Shown here piece after piece: positions 8,580-16,619 of a stretch of 64,000 nt of DNA. Both the position numbers and the translations under genes were made by a program. Position 1 is the stretch's first letter. The number at the start of each line of letters is the position of its first letter. Location: contig CAKTDF010000012.1 of NCBI GenBank assembly GCA_934541115.1, positions 5,243 through 69,242 of the forward strand, read 5' to 3'. The stretch comes from an uncultured Eubacteriales bacterium. GTDB lineage: Bacteria; Bacillota; Clostridia; Oscillospirales; Acutalibacteraceae. The notes beneath the pieces are model-generated. The model worked only from the letters and a program-made list of their open reading frames with translations, did no database searches and had not been told where the DNA came from.

Positions 8580-9133
8580 ACAAAAAAGATTTTTCAGACG
8601 CTATAAGTCGACTTGACGAAAAATACTACGATGAAGCCCTGAACTGCAAAAAGAAAAAGAGCCTTGCACCAAAGTGGATTGCAGCCGTTGCCGCCTGCCT
8701 TTGCGTTGCCGCTGTGGGTGTCGCTTTTGCAATGAACGAAAAAAAGACCGCTGTCGTTCCTTCGCATGGAAACGATCCTGAACAAACGGCGACTTATTCT
8801 TCTGATTGCAACGTTTCCAAAAGCATTGCACAAGCGGTAAATATTGACGGATAAACATACTTTATTTGCGGAACGGGAGAGGCAGAAATTCTCAAAGAGT
8901 GCAATCTGCCCGAGTCTCTTTCAGAAGAGTATGCCGGCAACAGGATTTCATACCTTTTCTTTGATGAAAACACCGGAGAATATGTTCCCGGTGAAGACGA
9001 AAAGAATGCCGACGGCGAGCTTTTTGAATATGCTCCGAGTCCCGGCAAAAACGTCTACATTGTCGCTTTCTGCGAAAGATACTACGCCGCAATCAGACAC
9101 GATGAAAACGGCTACCACGGAATTGAAAACTGA
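8576..9133 (+). pseudogene. sigma-factor partner membrane protein with an in-frame stop
   Basis: Starts with GTG overlapping the stop of the sigma remnant. The N-terminus (MNKKDFSDAISRLDEKYYDE) is a short cytoplasmic region, followed by one membrane helix (WIAAVAACLCVAAVGVAFA) and an extracytoplasmic stretch, as in anti-sigma or DUF4179-like partners. A TAA at 8852-8854 interrupts it. The same frame continues after the stop with TYFICGTGEAEILKECNLPE and runs 92 more codons to a TGA at 9131-9133, so a single base change (probably AAA to TAA) inactivated it. Together with the headless sigma gene this marks a dead operon. Readthrough of the stop is not supported by anything visible. Confidence 0.85.
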
Positions 9134-9145
9134 GGCAATCATCAA

Positions 9146-9183
9146 AAAGGGACTGACGCATTTTTTGCACAGTCCCTTCACTT
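9146..9183. terminator. bidirectional terminator between convergent genes
   Basis: Stem AAGGGACTG (9147-9155) with CAGTCCCTT (9170-9178). There is a T-run after it on the plus strand and A-rich sequence before it (Ts on the minus strand), so it can end both the dead sigma operon and the minus-strand acyltransferase transcript. Confidence 0.7.
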
Positions 9184-9184
9184 T

Positions 9185-10318
9185 TTATTCGGCGGCTGAC
9201 TGCCGCTGTTTTTCCTTTTTTAAAAAGTCTTTTAGCTTTTTTTGGATCGGCTCTGTTACGGCAATACAAAGTGCGCCGAGAATGAGACTCAGAACAACAA
9301 ACGCCGCAGTAAGCACAGGAGGTCCAAGCTCACTTTCACGGAAATCGAGCAGAGCACCGCTGCTTTCAATGGCAAGGTTCAGCCATCTTGTCAAAGAAAT
9401 ATGCGTAAGAAAAACCGCCATGCTGAGCTTGCCGAGCTTCACGGAAAAGCTGTTTTGAAAAATTACATTGACGCTCGCCTTTCGGCTTGCAATGACCGCA
9501 ACGGCTATGTAAAAGAGCACAACCACCGCGCCCTGATATTCTCCGTCAATTTCATAATACATTATGACAGAAGAACCTACCATGCACCCGATACTGACGA
9601 GCGAAAGTAAAAAGGGAATACCCTTATACATGAACTTTCCCCGCAGCCAACGCGAAACGGCAAAAGCCGAACAGCCGAGAGACATTCCTGCAATGCCGCG
9701 GAAAAAACCTTTTCTGAAAAAGGCGAACCAACCGGTATAACCAACGATGTGCCCGTCAACATTTATCATTATCGCATAGAGTGAAATTGCAAGAATCGGA
9801 GCTATGAGCTTTGTGAAAAGGTCGTTGCGATACCGCAAAAGCGGATAAAGCACCGCCATCGACAAAAACATTGCAGACAAATACCAGTCCGTTTCAATAA
9901 CCTCTGTCATCGGCATTCCGCTGACCTGCAAAAGCAAAACGGAAAACGGCAGTCCGAGAAAGTTCTCCTTTGTGAAAACCTTGTCTGCGCCGTAATAGGC
10001 AAGATCAGAAATAAAGGTAACTATCCAGCCGAAAACAACATATGGCATAAGTCTTTTAATGCTTCTAAAGATGTATGAGACAGTCTCCGTTCCAAGACTT
10101 CTCAAATCGCCCTGCGGCTTTTTTGAGGCTGAAAGCGCCATTAAAAAACCGGAAACAATGAAAAAGAACTCAACATAAATTGAACCGTGAGGAAAATATA
10201 TCCTCTCTTTTTCAAATATCTTGTTTGAGTGATGAATAACGATGATTATCATTGCAAAGAACTTCCAGAAATCAAGCTCTGCATTTCTGGAAGTTGATAT
10301 TTTCGAATACTTATCCAA
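9185..10318 (-). CDS. membrane acyltransferase, acyltransferase-3 (OafA/YrhL) family
   Basis: 377 residues. The N-terminal LDFWKFFAMIIIVIHHSNK has the RNAELDFxK...H arrangement of acyltransferase-3 proteins, with the conserved histidine of the first helix. About ten hydrophobic helices follow, including IYVEFFFIVSGFLMA near residue 50. This family moves acetyl or other acyl groups from the cytoplasm onto cell-surface sugars or polymers. It ends with a basic tail. Downstream of GtrA and PAP2 genes on the same strand, it fits a small envelope-modification group. The acceptor is unknown. A second member of the family lies at 30369. Confidence 0.88.
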   Translation of the reverse strand: MDKYSKISTSRNAELDFWKFFAMIIIVIHHSNKIFEKERIYFPHGSIYVEFFFIVSGFLMALSASKKPQGDLRSLGTETVSYIFRSIKRLMPYVVFGWIVTFISDLAYYGADKVFTKENFLGLPFSVLLLQVSGMPMTEVIETDWYLSAMFLSMAVLYPLLRYRNDLFTKLIAPILAISLYAIMINVDGHIVGYTGWFAFFRKGFFRGIAGMSLGCSAFAVSRWLRGKFMYKGIPFLLSLVSIGCMVGSSVIMYYEIDGEYQGAVVVLFYIAVAVIASRKASVNVIFQNSFSVKLGKLSMAVFLTHISLTRWLNLAIESSGALLDFRESELGPPVLTAAFVVLSLILGALCIAVTEPIQKKLKDFLKKEKQRQSAAE

Positions 10319-10348
10319 AATTACCTGTCCTTTGTTTTCCGCAAAAAC

Positions 10349-10849
10349 TCAGCTTTCTTCGCCATTTTCTGCGGATTTATGTTCGTTCTCCTTTTTGGCA
10401 AAAATCATGAATTTGCTCAGAACATAGTTGATTATAACAACAATGATGCCTATTATGAGCTTTGCCGTAATCTTTCCGGAGAGCTTGACGATGAGAAAAT
10501 CAAAGACCTTTTCATCAAAGTTCAGTATTTCAACAAAGAACCACAGTCCTGCCTGCTCAATGAAATATGACGCGATTCTTGCGCCGAGAAAGGACGGAAT
10601 TTCTTTTTTTATTACGTCAAATTTCCAGCTTTTGCTTTCAAAAACAAAGAGCTTGTTGGTCACATAGGCAAATGCAACGGCGGCTATCCACGCAACCGAA
10701 TTCGAAATAAGATAGTGCTCACCCTTGAAAAGAACGTCGCAGCCCTTGAAAACAACAAGGTTCACAAGCGTTGTGAGCACACCGAAAATGACGTATGTAA
10801 TAGTTTCTCTGTTGACTAATTTTTTGAAAAGTGCTTTAATTTTTTCCAT
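10349..10849 (-). CDS. GtrA-family small membrane protein
   Basis: 166 residues with four predicted membrane helices: TYVIFGVLTTLVNLVVF near residue 20, then SVAWIAAVAFAYVTNKLFVF near 52, and two more after residue 90. The FGVLTTLVN...NS.AW..A...AY..NK.FVF pattern is typical of GtrA, implicated in moving polyprenyl-phosphate-linked sugars across the membrane. It starts 8 bases after the PAP2 gene stop on the same strand, so the two are probably co-transcribed; PAP2 proteins recycle the same lipid carrier. Confidence 0.88.
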   Translation of the reverse strand: MEKIKALFKKLVNRETITYVIFGVLTTLVNLVVFKGCDVLFKGEHYLISNSVAWIAAVAFAYVTNKLFVFESKSWKFDVIKKEIPSFLGARIASYFIEQAGLWFFVEILNFDEKVFDFLIVKLSGKITAKLIIGIIVVIINYVLSKFMIFAKKENEHKSAENGEES

Positions 10850-10857
10850 TTTTTACC

Positions 10858-11490
10858 TCATGCGGCTTTTGCTGCTTTCTTTTTCTTTAAATCGTCAATT
10901 TTTGCTTCTATTTTGGGCATAACAATCGGATACACCTTATTAACAATGAGAACTGCAATCAGTGCATAAACTATACCGAAAAGTGCGCCAAAGAGAACGT
11001 CTGTGCAATAGTGAACCTCAACATAAATCCTTGAAAAGCCCATAACGCCGGCAAAAATTGTGAGAGGTATTCCGTATTTTCTGTTGTACCAAAGGAGTGC
11101 TACGCCTGCCGCAAATGCCGACGAGGTATGACCTGAGGGGAACGAATAGCTTGTCGGTCGCTTGACAAGCTCCGGGAACTTATAAATCTCATGCCACCAC
11201 GAATACTCGACTGCGTCAAGATCGAACGGGCGCGGGCGGGCAAAAATTGACTTGAGAATGAGATTGTTTCCAACCTCCATAACAAGCAGCGCAACAATAA
11301 TCGCAACGCCTGCTTTGCGGTATTTTTTGGTGCAGATAAGAGCCAGAGCCACTGCAATGAAAATGATTCCGCCCTCACCGAGTGAGGTTATGACGACCAT
11401 CAGCTTGTCAAGAAAGCCTCCGTGTATCGTCTGTACCCATTGAAAGACCGAAAGGTCAAAGTGTAAAAAGTTGTCGAACAATGCCTGCAT
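10858..11490 (-). CDS. PAP2-family membrane phosphatase
   Basis: 210 residues, several membrane helices. All three phosphatase motifs are present: KSIFARPRP (KxxxxxxRP) near residue 80, PSGHT near 120, and SRIYVEVHYCTDV (SRxxxxxHxxxD) near 153. Members dephosphorylate undecaprenyl diphosphate, phosphatidylglycerol phosphate or similar lipids on the outer face of the membrane. Followed closely by GtrA and an acyltransferase, it fits lipid-carrier recycling for a surface glycan. The C-terminus is a lysine-rich tail (KIDDLKKKKAAKAA). Its 5' leader contains a long hairpin (11520-11600). Confidence 0.92.
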   Translation of the reverse strand: MQALFDNFLHFDLSVFQWVQTIHGGFLDKLMVVITSLGEGGIIFIAVALALICTKKYRKAGVAIIVALLVMEVGNNLILKSIFARPRPFDLDAVEYSWWHEIYKFPELVKRPTSYSFPSGHTSSAFAAGVALLWYNRKYGIPLTIFAGVMGFSRIYVEVHYCTDVLFGALFGIVYALIAVLIVNKVYPIVMPKIEAKIDDLKKKKAAKAA

Positions 11491-11519
11491 AATTTTTTTC
11501 CTTTCTGATTAATATTAGA

Positions 11520-11600
11520 GAAACGCCGACTGATAAGAGCGCAAATATATGACGGAAATGTACCGTCAGGATTTGTGCTTATTAAGTTTATCGGTGTTTC
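11520..11600. repeat. long imperfect palindrome, copy A of a possible dispersed element
   Basis: GAAACGCCGA at 11520 pairs with TCGGTGTTTC at 11591, with further inner pairing (GCGCAAAT / ATTTGTGC and GACGG / CCGTC), giving an 80-base hairpin. No T-run follows. Read on the minus strand it shares ordered blocks (CCGATAAA, CAAAT, TTGCGCT, TTATCA) with the palindromes at 21461 and 56178. Confidence 0.55.
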
Positions 11601-11665
11601 CTTAAATTTTGCTTTTAAATCGGCTTACAGCCGAAACAAGGCTCTGTCGCGCTTGGATAAAACGG

Positions 11666-12322
11666 TTATATTTCAAACAGCTTTTTAAGCTGCTTTGCGC
11701 TTTTGCCTATTGAAAGCGCCGTAACTTCGTCCCCTGCCATGAGAACGGTGTTGCCGCGAGGAATCATCAGTACACCGGAGCGAATTACATAAATCAAAAC
11801 GCAGTCCGTGGGAACGGCAAGATCCATGACCCTTTTGCCCGAAAGACTCCAGTCGTCCGGAATACGGTATTCGCTTATGAGGGCGTTGCTGTTGCTGATA
11901 TCGGCAACAAGCTTAACATTTGCACCGTCGATCTCCTGCTCAATGAGTCCGGTAATAATCTGCGTTGTGTCAAGAACAACGTCCACGCCAAGCCGTTTCA
12001 TGAGGGCAATATTTTTATGGTTATTACTCTTTGAAACGGTACGTCTGACCGAAAACTGCCGCTTTGCAATTTCGCAGGCAACAAGGTTGTCCTCGTCACG
12101 GTCGGTAACTGCAATAAAAGCGTCGCTTTTGCCCACATTAGCTGCGGCAAGCGTTTCGATCCTGGTTCCGTCGCCGCAAAAAACCGTTACGTCAAGAGCA
12201 TTTGAGATTTTTTCACATCTTGCCCTGTCGCTGTCAATAACTTTGACGTTGTGCTTTTCCTCAAGGAGACTCTTTGCAAGAAAATAGCCGAGCTGACCGG
12301 CTCCCACAATAGTAACCTTCAT
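11666..12322 (-). CDS. TrkA-like RCK protein (potassium uptake regulator), first of a pair
   Basis: 218 residues: N-terminal Rossmann domain beginning MKVTIVGAGQLGYFLAKSL (glycine motif GxGxxG), the acidic residue of the nucleotide site in VIDSDRARCE, and a C-terminal TrkA-C/RCK-C domain from about residue 140. Such cytosolic proteins gate Trk/Ktr potassium channels in response to NAD(H) or ATP/ADP. It lies 14 bases downstream of a second single-domain TrkA-like gene. No membrane subunit (TrkH/KtrB) is in the window, so the partner channel is encoded elsewhere. Confidence 0.9.
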   Translation of the reverse strand: MKVTIVGAGQLGYFLAKSLLEEKHNVKVIDSDRARCEKISNALDVTVFCGDGTRIETLAAANVGKSDAFIAVTDRDEDNLVACEIAKRQFSVRRTVSKSNNHKNIALMKRLGVDVVLDTTQIITGLIEQEIDGANVKLVADISNSNALISEYRIPDDWSLSGKRVMDLAVPTDCVLIYVIRSGVLMIPRGNTVLMAGDEVTALSIGKSAKQLKKLFEI

Positions 12323-12336
12323 GCCTCTTCTCCTCC

Positions 12337-12957
12337 TTAAATACTCGCATAAACGAGCATATCTCCGTCGTCAACATGGAACGCCTCGTCAGAAACAAGA
12401 ACGAGCGCACCGGACTTTTTCTTTTTGACGGCAAAAAGCATTTCTCCGTCGCGGTGAACAAACTCATCTGCCGTTTTGCCGATTTGACGGCGCTCCGCTT
12501 TTTTCATGGTAAAGCTGACGCTGTTGCCTCCGACTGTGACGGAGTCGATCTCATCGGAATCCTGGGTGGCAAGATTAAAAAGAATGTCGCTTTCGAGCCT
12601 TGTTGGACAAACGGTACGCAGACCGAAACGTCTGAACACCGCCTCTCTCGACGGGTCGAGCACGCGCAGGTACACATCTGCAAGCCCGAACTCCACATTC
12701 AGCGTCTGGGCAACCATAACATTGACATTGTCCTTTTCCGTCACGGCAAAAGCAAGGTCTGCGCTGTCGCAGCCTGCATTGCGCAAAACGTCAATGTCCG
12801 TCTCGTCGCCGCAGACGGTTATGCCGGAAAAGTCCTCGCTCAAAAGCTCAAGCTCATCTTCATCGTTGTCAACAACCGCAACGTCATATCCCCTTTCATC
12901 AAGAGCAAGTGCAAGACGGCGACCTGTTTTTCCGCTGCCGATAATAATTACATTCAT
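12337..12957 (-). CDS. TrkA-like RCK protein, second of a pair
   Basis: 206 residues: MNVIIIGSGKTGRRLALAL gives the GxGxxG nucleotide-binding turn, VVDNDEDELE the acidic end of the second strand, and a TrkA-C type region follows from about residue 130. It is clearly related to, but distinct from, the downstream gene at 11666. The two together may form the hetero-oligomeric gating ring that a single two-repeat TrkA provides in enterobacteria; that is inference from their adjacency. Transcribed first, after the YfcE-like gene. Confidence 0.88.
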   Translation of the reverse strand: MNVIIIGSGKTGRRLALALDERGYDVAVVDNDEDELELLSEDFSGITVCGDETDIDVLRNAGCDSADLAFAVTEKDNVNVMVAQTLNVEFGLADVYLRVLDPSREAVFRRFGLRTVCPTRLESDILFNLATQDSDEIDSVTVGGNSVSFTMKKAERRQIGKTADEFVHRDGEMLFAVKKKKSGALVLVSDEAFHVDDGDMLVYASI

Positions 12958-12971
12958 TTTTTCAGCTCCTT

Positions 12972-13442
12972 TCAGGCAAAAATATTTTTAAACTGCACGT
13001 CAACAGTACCCTTTTCAAGGGTAAGAACGGCGTAGCTCCCGCTGCAGATTGCACCGGGATTTATGACATATATACCGGAAAGACTGTCGTAATAGCAGTT
13101 TGTGATATGTGTATGACCGTAAAGAGCAACATTGGCTCTGACGCTTTCCGCCTTTTCAATGAGAGGCAATAGGCTCCTTTTTACGCCGACTGTGTGCCCG
13201 TGGCAGGCAATGACTGTGTTTCCCTCAACATATTTATAAGCAAAATCGTCAAGGGTACTGAAATAATCGTTGTTGCCCCTGACGGCAACAAATTTTCTTT
13301 CCTTGTAACGAGGCATTACCCTTTCAAGGTCTTCCTCCCCGTCTCCGAGAAAAAAGACGAGCTGACAGTCGTTTTCTCTTTCAAGGGCAACAGAAAAATT
13401 CTCCGTGCGACCGTGACTGTCGGACAAAACAAGAACGTTCAT
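12972..13442 (-). CDS. YfcE/MJ0936-type metallophosphoesterase
   Basis: 156 residues, the usual length. All calcineurin-like motifs are visible: LVLSDSHG (DxH) at the N-terminus, FFLGDGEED (GDxxxD), VAVRGNND (GNxD), ACHGH near residue 80 and YGHTHI near 108. Family members are manganese-dependent phosphodiesterases of the cytoplasm. First gene of the minus-strand run that continues into the two TrkA-like genes (15-base gap), divergent from the unknown genes at 13667. Confidence 0.92.
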   Translation of the reverse strand: MNVLVLSDSHGRTENFSVALERENDCQLVFFLGDGEEDLERVMPRYKERKFVAVRGNNDYFSTLDDFAYKYVEGNTVIACHGHTVGVKRSLLPLIEKAESVRANVALYGHTHITNCYYDSLSGIYVINPGAICSGSYAVLTLEKGTVDVQFKNIFA

Positions 13443-13539
13443 TCATAACCTCCGTCTGCAAGGCATAAATATCATTGTGATTTAAAATCGGAGCAACGCT
13501 CTGCCTTTAAGCTGAGGTCGTGAGCGATTTCAAGCAGGG

Positions 13540-13594
13540 CAAAGGAGCAAGGCTCCTTTGGATTTTGGCGAAAAGCTTTGATTTTCCGCCAAAA
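13540..13594. other. two adjacent hairpins in the 13443-13666 intergenic region
   Basis: CAAAGGAGC/GCTCCTTTG (13540-13560) is a perfect inverted repeat, followed by TTTTGGCG (13563-13570) pairing with CGCCAAAA (13587-13594). Neither is followed by a T-run, so they are not simple terminators. They lie between divergent genes and may be leader structure for the genes at 13667. No promoter could be assigned with confidence. Confidence 0.45.
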
Positions 13595-13666
13595 GTCAAA
13601 ATTGATTCCACTTTGTGGCGGGAGATATTCGCGCTACGATTATATCACTTTACGGGAGGTTTTTCA

Positions 13667-13909
13667 ATGGATAACGAAACAAATCTGAACTCTCAGAAAA
13701 TCAGCGAGCTTTTTGAAAAAGCGAAGGAAAAGGAAAGACGCGGCGTGCTCGATGTCGGCGCGTTCATTGACGACAATCTTTCAGAGCAGGACGCGCAAAA
13801 ACTGAAGAGCGCAATGAAAGATCCAAAGCTCATCAAAAGCATACTTTCCTCACCTCAGGCACAGAAATTTTTTGAAAGGTTTTCAAAAGGAAAAGAAGGA
13901 AACGACTGA
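13667..13909 (+). CDS. conserved-looking short protein of unknown function (80 residues)
   Basis: The ATG at 13667 follows an ACGGGAGG ribosome binding site, so the longer open frame upstream is not used. The protein is charged and helical, with SEQDAQKLKSAMKDPKLIKSI-like segments (the end is KFFERFSKGKEGND) and no membrane segment or signal peptide. Its stop overlaps the next start (TGATG), so it is translationally coupled to the gene at 13909. I do not recognise a function. The arrangement of three small genes resembles clusters of small uncharacterised clostridial genes, some of them sporulation-linked, but that is only an impression. Confidence 0.75.
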   Translation: MDNETNLNSQKISELFEKAKEKERRGVLDVGAFIDDNLSEQDAQKLKSAMKDPKLIKSILSSPQAQKFFERFSKGKEGND

Positions 13910-14274
13910 TGAACATTGAAGACATCAACATGGAGGAAATCTCTCAAATTCTATCGTCTCTTTCAGATGATGACGTTGAACAGCTCAAGGGCGTTGCCGC
14001 GTCGTTTTTTCCCGGTCAGGGAACACAAAGCGAAAATCAAAGCAAAGAAAAAAATCCGCCCGGCGAAAACGGCGAACAGCTTGACTTTGAGAGTATGAAA
14101 AAAATCATGGATATTATGAAACTTCTTAAAAGCAATGTGCGCGATCCGAGATGCGACCTGCTTTATGCACTTAAGCCGATGCTCAAAAAAGAGCGGCAGG
14201 AACGCGTTGACCAGGCGGCAAAAATGCTTCAGCTGCTGTCTGTTCTGCCAAAGCTTCGGGAACTCGGGATTTAA
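13909..14274 (+). CDS. conserved-looking protein of unknown function (121 residues)
   Basis: Starts one base inside the preceding stop. Acidic N-terminus (MNIEDINMEEISQILSSL), a polar low-complexity middle (residues 45-60, rich in Q, S, E, P), and a helical basic C-terminal half. That half contains RDPRCDLLYALKPMLKKERQ, a pattern (R...LL.ALKP.L...R..R...A) I recall from uncharacterised clostridial proteins that often come with small hydrophobic partners. No catalytic motif. Cytoplasmic. Coupled to 13667 and 105 bases before the gene at 14379. Confidence 0.75.
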   Translation: MNIEDINMEEISQILSSLSDDDVEQLKGVAASFFPGQGTQSENQSKEKNPPGENGEQLDFESMKKIMDIMKLLKSNVRDPRCDLLYALKPMLKKERQERVDQAAKMLQLLSVLPKLRELGI

Positions 14275-14378
14275 ACATGAACCGAAGATCAAATCTTTCC
14301 ACCGAAATTCAACTGAGCCGACGCTTTTTTGCTCTGCTCCGATTTAAGGCAATACCGCACAAAGTGAGGTGAACCAAA

Positions 14379-14825
14379 ATGCAAAACTACTCTCCGCAAG
14401 AGCTTGAAAGAATGCAGAAACAGGCGATCGACCGCGTGCATGAAATGCAAAGACAGGCAAAAATGGGCGCGGCAGAGAATCGCCGCAGTATGTCGCCGGG
14501 CGCGCAGTTGCATTACACACAGCCATCGCCAAAAATGCAACCATCTGCGAATACGTCACATAATTCACCGCCGGCGAAAGAAAAAGTACCGCCCAAAGAG
14601 CATCGCCCGCCGCACAGCGGACAAAAGCCGCTTACACCTCCTTTGCGCGAACCCGAAAAGCCGCCGACGCCTCCGCCGATAAGCCGCATTCCGAGCAGAA
14701 AGCAGGCAACGCCGTTTTTGAGCATGGACAGTGACACGGCATTGATTCTGCCGCTGATTCTGCTGCTGCAAAAAGACGGTGCCGATGAAATGCTTATCCT
14801 CGCATTGCTGTATATCATGGCATAG
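14379..14825 (+). CDS. proline-rich protein with leucine-rich hydrophobic C-terminus, unknown function
   Basis: 148 residues. A helical N-terminus (SPQELERMQKQAIDRVHEMQ) is followed by a Pro/Lys/Ser-rich linker of about 75 residues (PPAKEKVPPKEHRPPHSG region) and a C-terminal hydrophobic module, LILPLILLLQKDGADEMLIL, ending ALLYIMA. The hydrophobic end with a central DGAD turn resembles short leucine-rich ends of several unknown clostridial proteins. Ribosome binding site GTGAGGTG precedes the ATG. Third gene of a likely three-gene operon ended by the terminator at 14889. Function unknown; membrane association likely. Confidence 0.72.
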   Translation: MQNYSPQELERMQKQAIDRVHEMQRQAKMGAAENRRSMSPGAQLHYTQPSPKMQPSANTSHNSPPAKEKVPPKEHRPPHSGQKPLTPPLREPEKPPTPPPISRIPSRKQATPFLSMDSDTALILPLILLLQKDGADEMLILALLYIMA

Positions 14826-14888
14826 GCTGAAGAGAATGCGAATATGCTGCATTGTTTATGCAAATTGATCAATATGTTGTCACAAAGC

Positions 14889-14931
14889 AATTGCACCCGT
14901 TTGAGAACCCAAACAGGTGCAATTACTTTTG
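14889..14931 (+). terminator. terminator after the three-gene unknown operon
   Basis: AATTGCACCCGTTT pairs with AAACAGGTGCAATT across an 8-base loop and is followed by ACTTTTG. It marks the end of the core operon; gene debris begins just after it. Confidence 0.75.
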
Positions 14932-15101
14932 AAAAAATAATGAGGAAATGTGGAGAAAACAGATGAGGAGAACTTTTAGAAATAACTTGGGGCACTCCTT
15001 TTCATGATCTTGTGATTTCTGTGACTCAAATATAGCAGACTTATTAAAAATGCTGAACAACACAGGAAAAGATATATGTCGATTTCAGCGGATATGTTCA
15101 T

Positions 15102-15245
15102 TCAATTCCTTTTTCTGTGTTCACCCGGTACCGCTCCGATTTTCCCACAAAAGCACTTTACGAAATAGCCGGACTGCGAAAAGCCGATTCGGGACACAAC
15201 TTTGCCGATCAGCATATCCGTATTCAAAAGCAACTGAGCCGCTTT
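15102..15245 (-). pseudogene. 3' fragment of an AraC-family transcriptional regulator
   Basis: The minus strand encodes about 45 residues matching the second helix-turn-helix and the C-terminal end of AraC/XylS regulators: LLNTDMLIGKVVSRIGFSQS followed by GYFVKCFCGKIGAVPGEHRK. Upstream in the same frame the sequence no longer resembles the family (the first helix-turn-helix and sensor domain are missing or frame-shifted), and no start or ribosome binding site is present. A dead remnant in the accessory patch. Confidence 0.75.
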
Positions 15246-15429
15246 GAAAAAACGAAATTCAGTCTGTTCAATTTCAGTCCACCCATGTCGGCGTGATTGC
15301 AATAATATCTGAAAATTTTTATCGCATAGCAATCTGTCATCGGGATCAAAAACTTTTAAGCCCGTCACGCATGTCACGGAGTTGGTTACTGAGATGATAT
15401 TTATTCAAAAAATATTTTTGTCAAGACAA

Positions 15430-16268
15430 GGTGCGATACTTTAACAAGTGAAAACTCCCTTGATTTTATTAGAAAACATGCCCTTAAAAAGTTTTTGTTG
15501 CAGATGCAGATGCCACGGCTTGCATCAAATCAGGCTGATATCAAAAACTGCGAAAATGTTGCAAGCCATATTCAATTATATGTTGATAGAAAATAAGCCC
15601 TTGTTGAAAGCAGCGGTAAACCTCCTTATATAGCATAAAAATGACCTTTCCGATATAATCGGCATCTTGGCGGAACACCAAAAGCGCGGCACGCCGATCA
15701 CACTTGATAAGGTCAATACGGCTGTGAACAATCTTTATGGTGGTTGGGACGGTTTCCCCGAAGATTCAAAACCGTTTATCGAGGATGCACTTAAAACGAC
15801 AGACTTGGAGGCTGTTTATACTTCGGTCAAAAATGATGAAACCGAGTCAAAGGATATTTTGGTCGGCTTTGAAAAAAAGTATCCAACGGTCGCAAAGGAA
15901 TCAAATATACTCTGATATTTCCAGCGATGTTGCAGATAATATTGGAAAGAAAAAACGCAAAAAAGTCGAGCAAGAAGTAATTATCTCTTTGAATGCACCT
16001 CGTGCTGGAAACGTTGTTGAGTTTTTGCGTTGAATGGCAAAAAAAACAACCGTCCTTAGATGAACTCAAATCTGTCTTGGTTAAAAATGAGTACACAGAT
16101 CAATTCGATGACGCAAAATTGACCTTAAAATTTGGACAAGTAAGAAGGAAAATCAGTTTATCGGAATTTTCTGGATTGATCGCTGAATATGATATAACTA
16201 GTGACTTGGAATATTATGCAGATGTCACGAATGACTGTAGAAGAAATTTACAGAGGCGAAAAGTATGA
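15430..16268 (+). pseudogene. decayed accessory/mobile-element coding remnants
   Basis: Short open stretches in shifting plus-strand frames, each without its own start signal. One piece near 15440-15590 reads SLDFIRKHALKKFLLQMQMP. A piece at 15667-15915 contains KRGTPITLDKVNTAVNNLYG and VKNDETESKDILVGFEKKYP. A third, in a different frame, near 16020-16268, contains LKFGQVRRKISLSEFSGLIA. They look like consecutive parts of one or two longer proteins broken by frameshifts, and the style (polar, helical) is that of accessory proteins carried on conjugative elements. I cannot name the family. No transposase, integrase or relaxase is visible. Confidence 0.5.
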
Positions 16269-16368
16269 TGTGATGAGCGCGGCGACGGCGGACTATCTTA
16301 TGAATGGGCGTCCGACGGAGTACGACGAGCGGACTTGGCTCGGTATGCTGCTTGTAAGCATGCGCTGA
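16231..16368 (+). CDS. small unknown ORF in the accessory patch (45 residues)
   Basis: Begins MTVEEIYRGEKYDVMSAATA and ends WLGMLLVSMR. It overlaps the end of the decayed frame upstream and has no clear ribosome binding site, so it may be another fragment rather than a gene. No function recognised. Confidence 0.35.
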   Translation: MTVEEIYRGEKYDVMSAATADYLMNGRPTEYDERTWLGMLLVSMR

Positions 16369-16452
16369 TTGTAGCAGAGAAAATGAAAAGTGAGGGCGAC
16401 ACGGTGTCGGGTATGACCGATAACGTGCCGCCCTCTTCCTATGTGAGGTGGA

Positions 16453-16593
16453 ATGAGTATGACAACACTTGAAGATCAGTATTACGGAAACATCGCTCCG
16501 TACGAGCGGTACATAAAGTACGGCTCAAGGGAAGAAAAAATTCTGAAACTGCTTTGCCGAAAAGTCACATTTCAAGCGACTTTCCGGAATTGA
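16453..16593 (+). pseudogene. truncated DUF6809-like small protein
   Basis: After a GAGGTGG ribosome binding site the frame reads MSMTTLEDQYYGNIAPYERY and continues with SREEKILKLLCRK. This resembles the start of small proteins of the DUF6809 type common on clostridial mobile elements (LEDLYYGNI.P.ER....S.Y..L...). The similarity stops at LLCRK, where the family normally continues for 40 more residues; here it runs into unrelated sequence and a stop. Probably a deletion breakpoint near 16560. The family assignment is from memory. Confidence 0.5.
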
Positions 16594-16619
16594 AAATTTC
16601 ACGGCAAATTTAACAGCTG

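Noticed and set aside
8852..8854. In-frame TAA as programmed readthrough or recoding
   Set aside because: No recoding signal is visible, the codon is not UGA or UAG, and the adjacent sigma gene is also broken, so ordinary decay is simpler.
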